Shown here: positions 1 to 12,400 of the stretch, one piece after another
How positions within the stretch are numbered: position 1 is the first letter of the stretch
Layout: each line of letters opens with the position of its first letter
Origin: Microplitis mediator
Lineage: Eukaryota > Arthropoda > Insecta > Hymenoptera > Braconidae
Assembly (NCBI RefSeq): GCF_029852145.1
Contig: NC_079976.1
Span: 9,336,104 to 9,400,103, forward strand
Length of the DNA: 64,000 nt
Reading direction: 5' to 3'
The notes under the pieces: model-generated
Database searches by the model: none
The model's input: only the letters and a program-made list of their open reading frames with translations
Told to the model about the DNA's origin: nothing
Program-made: the position numbers and the translations under genes

Positions 1-910
1 CATACTAGTACGAGCCGGCGTCTAAAAGCGTTGTGGTTGCGCGCCAACTGCCAGCCGCGTCAGCGGCGGCGGATACTACGGTAGCTCCCTGTATCTAAAT
101 TACATGTTGGTACTTGAATTATTTTTTCAATATAAAATTCTTTATTTATATACACATAGTATTATTATTATTTTTTTTATAATATAATTTTATTATTTTG
201 ATAAAAATATTTAGTTTATTATTTTCTTTTTTTAAATTAAACATATAATAATTTTAAAATAGTTAATATATTAGAGTAATAATATAAAATATTATCGGTT
301 ATATAAAATAACTTATTCTTATCATTTAATCTATAATAATTATAAATAAATAAATTTAATAAATTATTTTAAAAAAAAATTTTTTTTAACTATCGTATAC
401 AATTGATGTATTGATTTTTATATATTTATTTATTTAAATGTATATTGGTAGATTAATTATTATTTATTTGAATGAAAATTATCGGTTATATGAAATAACT
501 AATTCTTAGCATTTATTGTATAAAAATTATAAATAAATTTAATAAATTATTTCTAAAAAAAATTTTTTCAACTATCGTATACAATTAATGTATTGATTTT
601 TATTTATTTATTTATTTAAATGTATATAATTAGTATTTTTAGTTATATTTTTTTTTTTTTAATTGAATGTTAAATATATTATAATAATAATGAAAAATAT
701 TATTGATTATATAAAATAATTTATTCTTATCATTTATTTTATAAAAATTGTAAATAAATAAATTTAATAAATTATTTTTTAAAAAATTTTATTTCAAGTA
801 TCGTATACATTTGGTATATCAATTATTATTTATTTTAATGAATATTATTCATGTATTTCTTTAAATTTATATTATTATTATTATTTTTTTCAATTGAACA
901 TAAAATAAAT

Positions 911-976
<66 letters not shown>
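911..976. repeat. (AAT)n microsatellite
   Basis: About 22 near-perfect ATA/AAT triplets in a row. Similar shorter tracts occur at about 20127-20155 and 46965-47009. Confidence 0.95.
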
Positions 977-978
<2 letters not shown>

Positions 979-2241
979 ATATTACTGGTTATATAAAATA
1001 ACTAATTCTTAGCATTTATTGTATAAAAATTATAAATAAATTAATTTAATAAATTATTTTTTTTTTATTTTCAATTGAATTTAAAACATGTTATAATAAT
1101 AATGAAAAATATTATTGATCATATAAAATAACTTATTCTATAAAAATTGTAAATAAAAAAAAATTTTTATTTCAAGTACCGTATACATTTGATATATTGA
1201 TAGTATTACATTTATACAATTGCATATATAAACCATCACATAACATCGTTTGGAAAATATTAAAACAAATAATATTACATTTATGTAAATACTTTTTTTT
1301 AAACATTTTTATATTTTAATTGACTTGACATCCAATTTCACAATCTGACAAAAGAAAACTTTATTGATACATAAATAGATAATAATAATACTTTTCCAAT
1401 ACCCAATTTTATCTAGATTCATTCTCATTTTATTATACTAAACTTATATGTATTTCTACTGAATTATATTTACATAAAAATTACTTAATTAATATAATTA
1501 TTATTATTTTATTTATTTATTTATTTTTTTTTTTTTCGAAATAAAATACCGTAGTCTGATCATATATACACGTAAATTTTTAAATCAAAATATTATTTTT
1601 TACTTAAACTCAACATTCGATTTGTCGTATCAAGATTTTATTATTCTACTATGACAGCTACAACACACATTGGTTCGCAGCGTTTTCAACATCAATGTTT
1701 TATCTTGTAAATAAATATTTTAACATTATTATAACATATAATAATTATTATTTTTCTATCAAACTTCCATTAAACTTATTTTCAATTATATAGGATCGAA
1801 AAATTTTTTTTTTTTTTTTTTCTAAATGTATCAGTTTAAATTATATTATAATAAACAGAAACATTGTAAAAACAAAAAAATTAATACATTTATTTCATAC
1901 TTATTATTTCTCTATAATAAAATTTGTCTTAGGAATTTTCACTCAAGTCTAGAGTTCATAATTATTAAATATATTTTATTGATATTTTTTTGTCCATAGA
2001 TAATCATACAGAACAGTTGAAATTTTAATTAAATCGCAAATTCAACTATTTTATCGTACATTTTATTAATTAATAATAAAATTTAATATTATTATTATAT
2101 TTACAAAACTTTAAATGACTTAGTAAACTACAGTAGTACTTGAACTACGCTTTGAGTGCTTAATGTCCAATAAACGGAGCTGAATTATATTAACAATAAA
2201 CTAATAATGTTAAGCTTTACTAAATTTTTAACTACATTAGC

Positions 2242-2279
<38 letters not shown>

Positions 2280-3353
2280 AAATAAATAAAAATTATTTTA
2301 CGTATTCAAAATATTTATTCATTCAAACTCTGTTTAAATTAATATTATTTTAATCCCTCTTTTTTACCTAAAGTCCTCATATTCGTTAAGATTTTTCCCA
2401 TACTCATCTTAAATATTCACAAATAAGCGACAAAATTTAACTGCCGTGTTGAATACTAATCTATTATCAAAAATTAAATTACTATAATATAGAGTAATTA
2501 TTTTTCTATAAAGTTTGCATTATAGTTATTATGAATTATAGTAAGTAAATATATTTTTATTATTTCTCTTATTGGTAATAAGAATAAAAAAAAAAAAAAA
2601 GAAAACCACAAGTAAACAAGAATTTATTATAACACATATATACAGTTAGTTTATTTTTATTTTCAAAATATAAATTCCACTATAATAAACTATAATCTAG
2701 ACATATAACATAAAGTATATGCTGTAGAAAAAAGTTTTAATGTTAATTATACTTTTCCAATATATTGGATAATATACTTAAAAATATATAATATAAATAA
2801 TTGTTTTTAATCGAGAAAATGAATATTAAAAATTTCAGTTTAACTTAGGAAATAAAATAAAGAAATATCTAGAAAGATCAGATATCTCTATACATATATT
2901 AAGTAAATCTTGAGGTCAACATACAACTCTGACTATGAACAACTGCGTTAGACTTTTTTAAACTTGAAATTTTTTTTTAAATTTAATGATGCCTGTGTAG
3001 AATTCAATATAGTTCATATCATATTCGCTTATCCCGAAATTATTTAATTAAAGCGACAAAAAAATATATTCAGTTTAATTTTAGGATAGAAATTTTTTTT
3101 ATGTGGATACAAAATGATTGAAATTTAAATTAAATTACAAACGAAACTGTTATTCTTCTAATTACATAGACATCTTTAAACTATTACTGGATTTTTTTAA
3201 CGAAACACTTATAAAACTTATTTCAAATATAAAGTTATTATTATTTCGTTAAAAATACAAATATTAATAATGACAATGGACATGAAATTCAATTATAATT
3301 ACTTGAGAATTTTTTTACAATTTGATGCTTTTTTAAACATGTTTGATTATAGT

Positions 3354-3460
3354 CACGAGTCAACGGCGGGAGTAAACTTGCTCTACGCTACGCCCCTTAC
3401 TACTACTACCGCTTTGCCTCGACGAGCCAACAATCATCAACCAACATAGTATAATTTTTT
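3354..3460. repeat. GC-richer repeat block B, copy 1
   Basis: First of three clear copies of a roughly 100-base block that starts CACGAGT, contains AACGGCGGGAGTAA, continues with a TACTAC..CGCTTTGCCTC segment and ends with CAACCAACATAG followed by T-rich DNA. The other copies are at 5324 and 7139. A strongly decayed copy is visible near 3890-3960 (ACGAGTACATT, CTACGCTTTGC). The spacing suggests a diverged array with a unit near 1.8-2.0 kb. Confidence 0.75.
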
Positions 3461-5323
3461 TATCAATAATTCCACATCATTTGCATTATTTCATAATCAT
3501 CAATTACAATTACATGTTTATGTTATAAAAATTTTCTTTCAATCTTACAATCACAAATAACGTAAAATCATCTAAAATAATATTTTAGTATCGATCTTTG
3601 AACTCTAACAATTTTATAAATGTCTTGTAACGAAATTGACACTTACTTTAAAACACTTAAATAATGTTTAATGCAACTACAGTTAATCTGGTGTTGACAT
3701 TAAAAATGCAATCACCTGAATCTCAATAGACATTCTTTCTTTGTCATTTTTTTTTACCGCTGTAAATTGTGGTATTATTATTCCCGTTGTTATTTCAATA
3801 TAAGTCATTAACTAATATATATAATATGTACTTTTTTCCTTAAGGATACATATATAATAAATTTTTATTAAGCATCTCTATTTTTATTCACAAGTCAACG
3901 ACACGAGTACATTTATACTGTACTCTATAGTTCGTCACTACCTACGCTTTGCTCACATTTCATTACCTACATTAAACAATTCTTTAATATTATCTAAGTA
4001 AATTTTAATATCTATATCTTTATTGATTACATTTTTTAATATAAAACTTAAGAAAAGAAAAAATATATAAATAATACACACAATATTAAGGCGTTATATT
4101 TTATTAAAGTGATAATAAAATTCTCTTTTCATTATGTAGTAAAATCATTTTATTATTTTTCTTTTTTCTGATTATATCTAGACGTAATTTTAAAAATTCA
4201 ATAGTAATATTTTATCTTATAAATTAATATTTTAACGATTCTTATTCATTATATTTTTGTAGCTCATCAATCAATAAAAATTTCTATTGAATATAAGAAT
4301 AATATCATTTTCTTTTTGAACAATTTATAAAATTATATAACAATCGAAATGATAATCGAATTAATAATGAAACTATTATTTTTAAAATTATAGATATTTT
4401 TCATATACATTGAACTGCAGTAGTACTTGAGCTAGGCTTTTTGAGTACAGTTAGCTTAGGCAGTTGCTTATTAACGTCCAATAAATTATATTATAATCAA
4501 CATAAAAAAAAAAAAAAAATTGTTTTCATCATAGTCTTGATAACAAGAATCCCAAGACTCAGATAAAAAACGAAAAAAAAATTATTTATAATATATTTAC
4601 AATTCTCTTATTTTTATTGAGTTGACTCAAGAGTATGGCATGTCATATTTATTAAAAACATTTTGTTGATATTCTTTAACGTTTATTAATATCGTTATAC
4701 ATTAGTAGATCCTGTAATTTATTTCGATAATTTATAAAACCATTAATTTTTTTTTTTTTTTTTTGTCCAAATTTAATAATACAAAACCAATTGCAATTAT
4801 ACATTTAACTTTATATCTATTTTATTTAAATTTTTATGATTTAGTAAACTGCGGTAGTACTTGAGATAGACTTTGACTGTAGTTTGCTTCAACAATTTCT
4901 TAAAATATTCAATTAACTGAAAATTGAAATATACCAAACAAAATCCTTCCAATAGACATTTCTATTTTTTTTTTTTTTTCCAAATTTTTATTTATACAGA
5001 CCTTCTGTCATATATTAATTTCAAATAACTATTTAATCTATGAATCTAATTAATATTATTCATAGTATAAGTATAATGTATTCTCATTATTGATTATTCA
5101 TTGAGCATAGTTACAAGTTGACTTTTTGTGCCAGGTTCTTGTTACTCTACTATTACCGTTACAAAACTCATTCAATCACAGAGTCTTCTATGTTTTTTAA
5201 CTTTACATATTTTAATATTTTATCAATCAGCTTATACTGAATTATTATCAAGTAACAATATATATGTAGTAATAAATTTTTCAATAGAATTGTTTTTTTT
5301 CTTTTTTTTTTTTTTTTTCATCA

Positions 5324-5428
5324 ACGAGTGAACGGCGGGAGTAAGCCTGCTGCACTCAATGCCCAACACTACTAACGCTTTGCCTCAACCAAGCAACACT
5401 TATCAACCAACATAGTTTAATTTTTTAC
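5324..5428. repeat. GC-richer repeat block B, copy 2
   Basis: Very similar to the copy at 7139: both share the CTCAATGCCCAA and ACTACTAACGCTTTGCCTC segments and the AACACTTATCAACC tail. About 180 bases downstream lies a second small motif (ATATGTACGA..AAATGGCGGGAG, near 5498-5530) that also follows copy 3 (near 7311-7335), so the homology extends beyond the block. Confidence 0.8.
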
Positions 5429-6257
5429 AATTACTTTACGTTGCTTTATGTTTTCTAATAGAATTTGGTTGAAATATTTTATTTACATCTTTTGTCCAAT
5501 ATGTACGATTAAATGGCGGGAGAATTAAAATTTGATATGAATCTGTTTAGAAAATCTTATTAAATCCAATAAATTCTCATAGAGGTTTTATGAGAATAAA
5601 TTAATTCTATAGTCCAGTGTCGGCCTTATATACACACAGCTATGAGAATCTATCGTACTTTTTTATCATGAATTTGCTCCAACAAATTTTCGTCTTGTCA
5701 ATTCGTATCGATTCTAAAATTAATTTATTACGTATTTGAATTGGACTTGGGATAACATGTAGAGAAACTTGAATAAGTTTTTACTATACTAAGCGTTCAA
5801 TTCAAAAACTTTAAATAAATTCTCTCAGTCTAGCAAGTCAGTATGAAATCAACTCTGGATTATTTTGATCGATATTCTTAGTCATAATTTAAGTTCTTAA
5901 GGAAAAATTCATGATGAAAATCATTTAAGAGACAAAACCTGAATTTCAAAAATCAATTTTCCACTTTTAAATACTCTTTATATGTGTCTACTAATTCATT
6001 ATAAATATTAAAACTTCAAGAAGTAATTTTTTTTTCTAAAAAATTAGACACTTGGTAGTTGTTAAATATATTTATTTTCATTGTTTTAACAATTCTATCC
6101 ATACATTTTTTTCTTTACAATATAAACAAAAACTGTATTCAGTTTTACTGAACTATATTAAACAATAATAATTATAATAATAAATCAACCAAATTTATTT
6201 ACTTCACTATTCATATAATTATTTTCTCGTGTATTTATTTTTTATTATGTATCAAAA

Positions 6258-6436
6258 TCAATAGATCCAATTGACTGGTACCCATTGATGTTTAATAGCC
6301 AAGTCGTCCAGTGCACCGCAATTACCTGACGAAATGTATATCGTCAAAATCTTCATTAACGATTACTAAATCGATATATTTTCCATAAACTCTGTAAAGC
6401 CGCTGATTCTTCCAATGTCAATCGTGAATAATCTCC
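6258..6436 (-). pseudogene. Broken guanylate-kinase fragment (MPP/Stardust type)
   Basis: Read on the minus strand, three frames together spell the C-terminal part of the guanylate-kinase domain of MPP/Stardust scaffold proteins. Frame one gives a segment with DYSRLTLEESAALQ, a second frame gives YGKYIDLVIVNEDFDD, and a third gives ALDDLAIKHQWVPVNWIY followed directly by a stop, which is the typical end of these proteins. At least two frameshifts separate the pieces, so it cannot be translated as it stands. An AG acceptor-like site precedes it at 6437-6438. Minus-strand sequence at about 6545-6630 might be a decayed upstream exon, but I could not match it. Either a pseudogene or, less likely, a last exon with errors in the sequence. 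Confidence 0.6.
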
Positions 6437-8337
6437 CTATTTTAAATGAAAATTTATATAATTATAAATACTTATTATTCATGATTCAATCTAATTAATG
6501 GTTATTTAATCTATTCAATCAAAAAAAAAACAACGACTAACCATGCGAAATACAAACCTCCTACAATAATGCATGTGATTCTTAAGGTCCTAGCACGCCA
6601 GAAACGACTCGTACATCCAATCACATTTCTAAAAAAAAAATACATACTCCAAATTATTAAAACTATCATACAATCCAAAATTACTTTTTATCTCAATATG
6701 ATCATTTCCAAGGAAAATATTCAAGATTTATTTTTTCAATAAACTCCGTTTTAATTTTCGTATTGACTCGTTTTCGGACTCATTATTTTCTTTACAATAT
6801 TTACTACAAAAAGTGCAATCATAAAATTTACAATATTTTTATTAGTTTTCAAGATATTTGAGCTTTAATAAATTATTTAAAAAAATAATTAATTTCACAC
6901 ATTAATTAGACCAATTTAAAAATTAAATATCACAGTTTCTAATTAACGTACATACTTTTTTAAGCACTCATATTTTTTGTCACAAAATTTTGTATTATAT
7001 TATATTTATTAATTTTTAATAACTTAGTGAGCTGCGGTACTTAATTTTTATACATAATCTATATAATTTTATTCTGTTTTACTTCTATGTTATACGGGTT
7101 CCCTTACATTTGATGCTCCATTACACATCTTCAGGTCTCACGAGTAAACGCCGGGAGTAGGCCTACTTAACTCAATGCCCAATACTACTAACGCTTTGCC
7201 TCAACCAAGCAACACTTATCAACCAACATAGTTTAATTTTTTATAATTTCTTCACGATTGTTTCTTTTTCAATAGAAATTTGTTTAATATTTTATTTACA
7301 TCTTCTGTCTAATATGTACGAGTAAATCGCGAAATAATTTTAATTTTACCTTTAATAACTGTTGAAGAATTAGATTTCCCATAAAATGATAAGAAACCTT
7401 TTTTATATGCCGTTCAATTTCCAACACAAATATATCAAGCCCATTTTTTTACAGTAATTCGCTGACGAGATGTAACATACACATAAAAAATAACAATTTT
7501 CTTATGTTCATGAAAAAAAAAAAATAAATAAAATAGCTGATTTATTTCTTTAAATTAACAAATCTATTACAATGAATTATGCAGTGATCAAAAAGAGACT
7601 GTTAATGGCGAAAATTTAGTGTAATTTTTACTTGAAATTTTTTCAGAATTCTTTCCTGGTGGTTGTGATTATTTTCAATATATTTCGAGAATTGATTTTA
7701 CAGTAACATATATATTAAATGTTACTTTCGTATGAAATAAAAATTTGTGTGTTAAATTGGCACATGAAATTGTTAAAAATTCAACACTCAGAATTTTAGC
7801 ACACGCTTTTTTACACTTGGACGATTCGTTTTTTATTGCGCGAACTTAATTTTGCTAGTTTTGTTCAAACAACATGCATTTTTTGTTTTTATTAAATAAA
7901 ATTACTTTTCAATAATTTATAGTAATTTTTTGAAGATTAAATTGAAAATTTTGTAAATTAAATAAGTGAATTAAAAAATCATTCCATGTGGATAAAAAAG
8001 TTCAACTGTTGAAAAGCTTCTTTTTATATTTAGTATTTCAAAGCGTATTATTAAATAACCCGGACAAAAATTAAAATCCTGCTCCGACATAAGTGTGAAC
8101 GTAGCAGACATCAGACAAATTCAAAATTATTAATAAATAGAGTAAATAATTAATAAAATTAAATTAAATCGTAAAGCACACTATGCTTCGCATCATAAGT
8201 CGTGCAAAAAGCGCATTTTAAAAATTTAAAAATTAATACGTGCATTTTTTATAAATATTATTTTTTAAATTATTTGCTCTATTTAATTATAATTTTAAAT
8301 TTGTCGGATGTCTACTACATTCACAGTCGTTGCTCTG
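6437..8337. other. AT-rich gap without a gene
   Basis: Apart from repeat block B at 7139-7241 and the weak possible exon near 6545-6630 on the minus strand, I see only low-complexity AT-rich DNA. Confidence 0.5.
7139..7241. repeat. GC-richer repeat block B, copy 3
   Basis: Third copy of the block. It carries AACGCCGGGAGTA instead of AACGGCGGGAGTAA, then follows copy 2 closely. A companion motif (CTGCAGTAGTACTTGA and variants) lies near 2130, 4410, 4850 and 7025, upstream of or between the blocks, which supports a common repeating unit. Confidence 0.8.
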
Positions 8338-8405
8338 GCTGCTATGGTCCTGAAGTTTACAGACAATCAGCAATTTTCGAATCTTTTTTTTCAACAAGTC
8401 GATTA

Positions 8406-8444
<39 letters not shown>

Positions 8445-8562
8445 CACAATTAGAGAATTTAAAAAACTATAAGTGCAATTTTTTAAAATATTTTTTTTTG
8501 TGATTTACCGATTTAAAAAAAATCCAAAAATTATCAGACGTCAGCTATCTTCAGTATCATCT
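8338..8562. repeat. Inverted-repeat element family C, copy 1
   Basis: One of five copies in the window of a 190-225 bp element. Ends read like TGRTNCTGAAGTTWRC..GACA and, at the other end, the inverse (GTCAGCTATCTTCAGTATCA). The middle holds poly-A/poly-T and a conserved ATAAGTGCAATTTTTTAAA segment. This copy is expanded by a run of about 35 A residues (8406-8441). Other copies: 42794-42983, 46258-46459, 50192-50400, 50775-50967. Confidence 0.7.
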
Positions 8563-8839
8563 GACTGCTCCGGACATCATAAAAACCAGGGCATGTCCAA
8601 GGAACTTCAGACTGATGGTAACGCTTTAAATCATTATTTATATCACATTCTTTAGCAGAAAGCAGGTAAGCTCGCTCACTATCTGTTTTAACATTTTTAT
8701 GTAATTGATTCAAATTATTCAGTATGCCTTAACCATTAATTCAAAAATTTCAAGAGCCATCCGTAAGTGAGACATTTAATTTCTGCTGTCAACTGCAATG
8801 TTTCTTGATTGATCACATTATGGAGAGTATCTTTTAGGT

Positions 8840-9213
8840 CCCAAGTAGCACAGAGACAACTTTAAAATGTCTTAAAGATGTCTTTTAAAAGGACAAGACA
8901 AATTTTTTATTGTCCCCAAGTCATCTTTTTTGGTATAAATACGACATGCAAATGTTTGTTCCGAAGACAGAGAAGAATTGTGTTGTTTTTCCTGTCTCAT
9001 TTCAATAAAAAAACCATTTAGATGACTTATTTTATCACTATTTGTAATTTACTTTTTGTCGTCACTTGTGTTAAGTCTTTTAAGTAGACATTTTTTCGGT
9101 GATATAAATTTCTGATCGTTTTGTCAGCATATTTGTGCCTTATCGATAAGTCAAAAAGTAGCCTAAAAACTGATATCTTATAGATGTCACAAAAGCAAGT
9201 GTGCTCCTTGGGG
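8840..9213. mobile_element. Terminal-inverted-repeat element (MITE-like)
   Basis: Begins CCCAAGTAGCACA and ends TGTGCTCCTTGGGG, whose reverse complement is CCCCAAGGAGCACA. The interior holds repeats of AAAATGTCTTAAAGATGTCTTTT type and no coding frame. It lies about 230 bp upstream of the ERGIC3 start codon, so it may form part of that gene's 5' region. Confidence 0.65.
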
Positions 9214-9446
9214 TATCATGTCATAGTTTGTTTTCCCGCTCAAAAAATAAATGACATTAACTTGAGCATGCGCATTTCGTAAAAAATAAGTGCTTGATAA
9301 ATCAGCAATAAATAAACAATAATAACAATAACAATCATACCTAATCAGCCAACATTCATTGTTTTTATGTTTTTATTCCATTACGTGGCAGAATAAAAAT
9401 TAATTTTATTTGTAATAGTTAATTACTTTTATTAAATTAATAAATC

Positions 9447-12400
9447 ATGCATTTTGCTGATATTTTAAGAAGATTTGATGCTTATCCAAAAACACTTGAA
9501 GATTTTAGGGTTAAAACATTTAGCGGTGCTATAGGTTTGTATTTTTAATTGATTTAGTTTATTAATTTTCTTATCAATTTATTAATTATATAAATGTTTT
9601 AAGTTTATTACTTTCTATATAAATGTATCTTTTGTTTGTTTTTATTAATAATCTTCACAATTTTTTCTCTAACCTCCAATTTTCTAAGAGCAGCAGATGA
9701 AAGTTTAATTAAAAAAAAAAAAAATTGTTCTTGTAAAAAAATAATTCAAAAATTTATGAGAATAATTTTTTAAAATTACCGGGAAATTTTGAAATAAATC
9801 CAGTAATTTGTGATACAATTATAAGAACAAGACATTGTTGAATGTTTGCTAATTTGTTTTATTATTTTAATTGTTAATTACAATGAATTTTTTATTTTCA
9901 GTGACAATAATTAGTACAATGATAATGATAATGTTATTTATATCAGAATTAAGAGATTTTATGACACCAAATTTGGATGAGGAATTATTTGTTGATACTT
10001 CAAGAGGTTCTAAATTAAAAATAAATCTAGATATTATTATACCAAAAATTTCATGTGATTGTAAGTAATTTTTATTTATAATTATAATCTAATTACAGTA
10101 AACAAAAAAAAATGTAGGCATGACGAATTATATTTTTCCATACAATCTTACAAACGGTTTAGAATTCAATCCGAAGGTTCAATTCAATGTTAAAATAAAG
10201 TCACTTTAATTGACAGTAATTAAATTAGTTGGTTGATTTATAACTAAATTTATCATGAATTTCAATAAATAAATATTTTAAATAACCACTTGTCTTATGA
10301 ATATACTAAAAGTACTTAATTTGTATTTTTAATTAATTTATTATTTAATTAATTAACTGTTATTATTATTATCTTTCTAGTATTATCATTAGATGCAATG
10401 GATACAACAGGAGAACAGCATTTACAAATAGATCATAATATTTATAAAAGAAGATTAAATTTAGAAGGAATGCCAATTGAAGATCCTAAAAAAACGGATT
10501 TAATGGACACTAAAATCGAACGTCAACTTGAAAATAATGTAATTATACTTTTATTATTATTATTTGTTCGTTTAAATGCTCAGGGGGTTATCCTCGGTAG
10601 TCTGAGTTGCTGCGAATGCCATGTTCCAATAAATACGGTAACGGTCATTCTCAACAACTTGTGAAATATCTCCTGGCAGATAAGGCAGCATTGGTGTCTT
10701 ATCGATATCGTGCGTGTGTCGAAGATAATAAAGCACTTGCAGAGTTGCATTAGGACGCTAGGTGTATGCACTTCTAGCCAGCACAGAACATGCTGACCAG
10801 AGATGCATAAGTGTCTCAAAATATTGCTTACACACCCTACACAGTGTGTCGGGCAGCAGCATCTGAAGCACTTTAGTACGGTATTCGAGAATGTTGATGA
10901 CACCATCTTGTCAGGTAAAATTATACCCTCCAGTCTCGGACTGTTCATGTGTGTACTGAGCAGTTTTTGCTGCTCCACATTCCTGAATACACTCTTCTAT
11001 TCCTCCTTAGAGAGTTCCATAAAAGGTTTATTCGCGTAGATTGCTGCCTTATTGAAAAACGCTCCCTTGTGTCTATTCTCATGACAATAAATAATTTGAA
11101 AAAGGAAGTCGTTTTCATCTGCGTTTAATTGACAAGTTCGTATGTTATACCCAAAACCCAACGATCGTGCAGACACTCCAGGCTCTGTAGACTTCTTCCA
11201 CCGATGTTCCGGGAGAGGTATAATCTGCTGGCTGGACTTAGGGTGCATGCTCCGATTCTTATTCATGACTTTGCGTGTCTTGATGTCGAGATCTTTTAGC
11301 TTTTTTTGGGTCCATTTAAGGACACCGAAAGAGTTGAGTAATACTAGGACAGCAAGCATGTTTGTTGCATTAATTATTTTTTATTTTATTTTTAGACGAT
11401 TGAAACAACGACAATGCCATCATGTGGCTCATGTTATGGTGCCGAAGACGAGGCTCTGAATATTACGTAATTATTTTATTATTATTATTAACATTATTAT
11501 TACTATTGTTAATTATGTTGATGAGTATTTTACTGATAGATTTGTTATTAAAGATGTTGCAATACGTGTGCGGATGTTAAACACGCGTATTTATTACGGC
11601 AATGGGCATTTCCGGACCCATCAACGATAGATCAGTGTAAGAATGCCAGATCGATAGATCATATTAAGAATGCATTCGAGGAAGGATGTCAGATCTATGG
11701 ATCTATGGAAGTAAATCGTGTTGGTGGAAGTTTTCATATATCACCTGGAAATAGTTTTTCAATAAATCATGTTCATGGTAAATAATTTTTTAATACTAAT
11801 AATAATGACAAAGGAGGAGTTAATAGTCCATGAGAATGCATTTACACCTTTGCCATAAGTGGCCTTCTCATAAATAAAATTCTAAATAAATACTGCCATT
11901 TAAAATATCTATCAAAGACTATTCTACGATTATTCTGAATCGTCTTTGGTAAAGATTTCAAATGGTAGTGACTTAGTAGTCACTAGTAATTTTTTAAATA
12001 TTTCATTATGATAGACACTTTTCATTAAGAGAGTTTTAAACACGACGGACATTTTATTGAAGAGTACCCCAACCTCTTCATCACTTTCAGATACAGCAAA
12101 ATTAACGTAACTATCTTTTGTACACTTGAACAGTGAATGAAAATTTCGAAACAATTTTTCTGAGACGAATTAAAATTTTTTAAAATACGAAATTGTTAGC
12201 TCTCTGTTAAGATTCTAGAAAACGATAAAGACTCTTTATTTTGGGGTTCCAATTCTTATCCGTGAAATTAATTGATTTGAAAATCAATTACCGTTACACC
12301 TTAAGGTAGACTTTGACTAGATCGAGTTTTCCATTTAGTAGGTCCGCTTACAGCAGAGTTGTAAATATGCACCGGCTATAAGGTAAAAGACTTGGTACCC

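Larger units (their letters stand above)
1..6257. other. AT-rich gene-free stretch
   Basis: I see no convincing exon here. The sequence is dominated by A/T runs, long T tracts and short ATA/AAT repeats. The first 110 bases are clearly more GC-rich than what follows and may be the edge of a different element or unique sequence cut by the window end. GC-richer islands recur at about 3.36, 5.33 and 7.14 kb (described separately). The few short reading frames lie in low-complexity sequence and have no family resemblance. Confidence 0.6.

Noticed and set aside
8202..8453. Small frame with a poly-lysine end
   Set aside because: It is created by the long A run inside a family C element.
10580..10978. 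Long minus-strand reading frame that looks like a gene
   Set aside because: It runs through decayed retrotransposon sequence; matches to ORF2 shift between frames, so it is not an intact gene.
11930..12154. Small minus-strand frame in ERGIC3 intron 5
   Set aside because: No family resemblance or splice context; probably chance.
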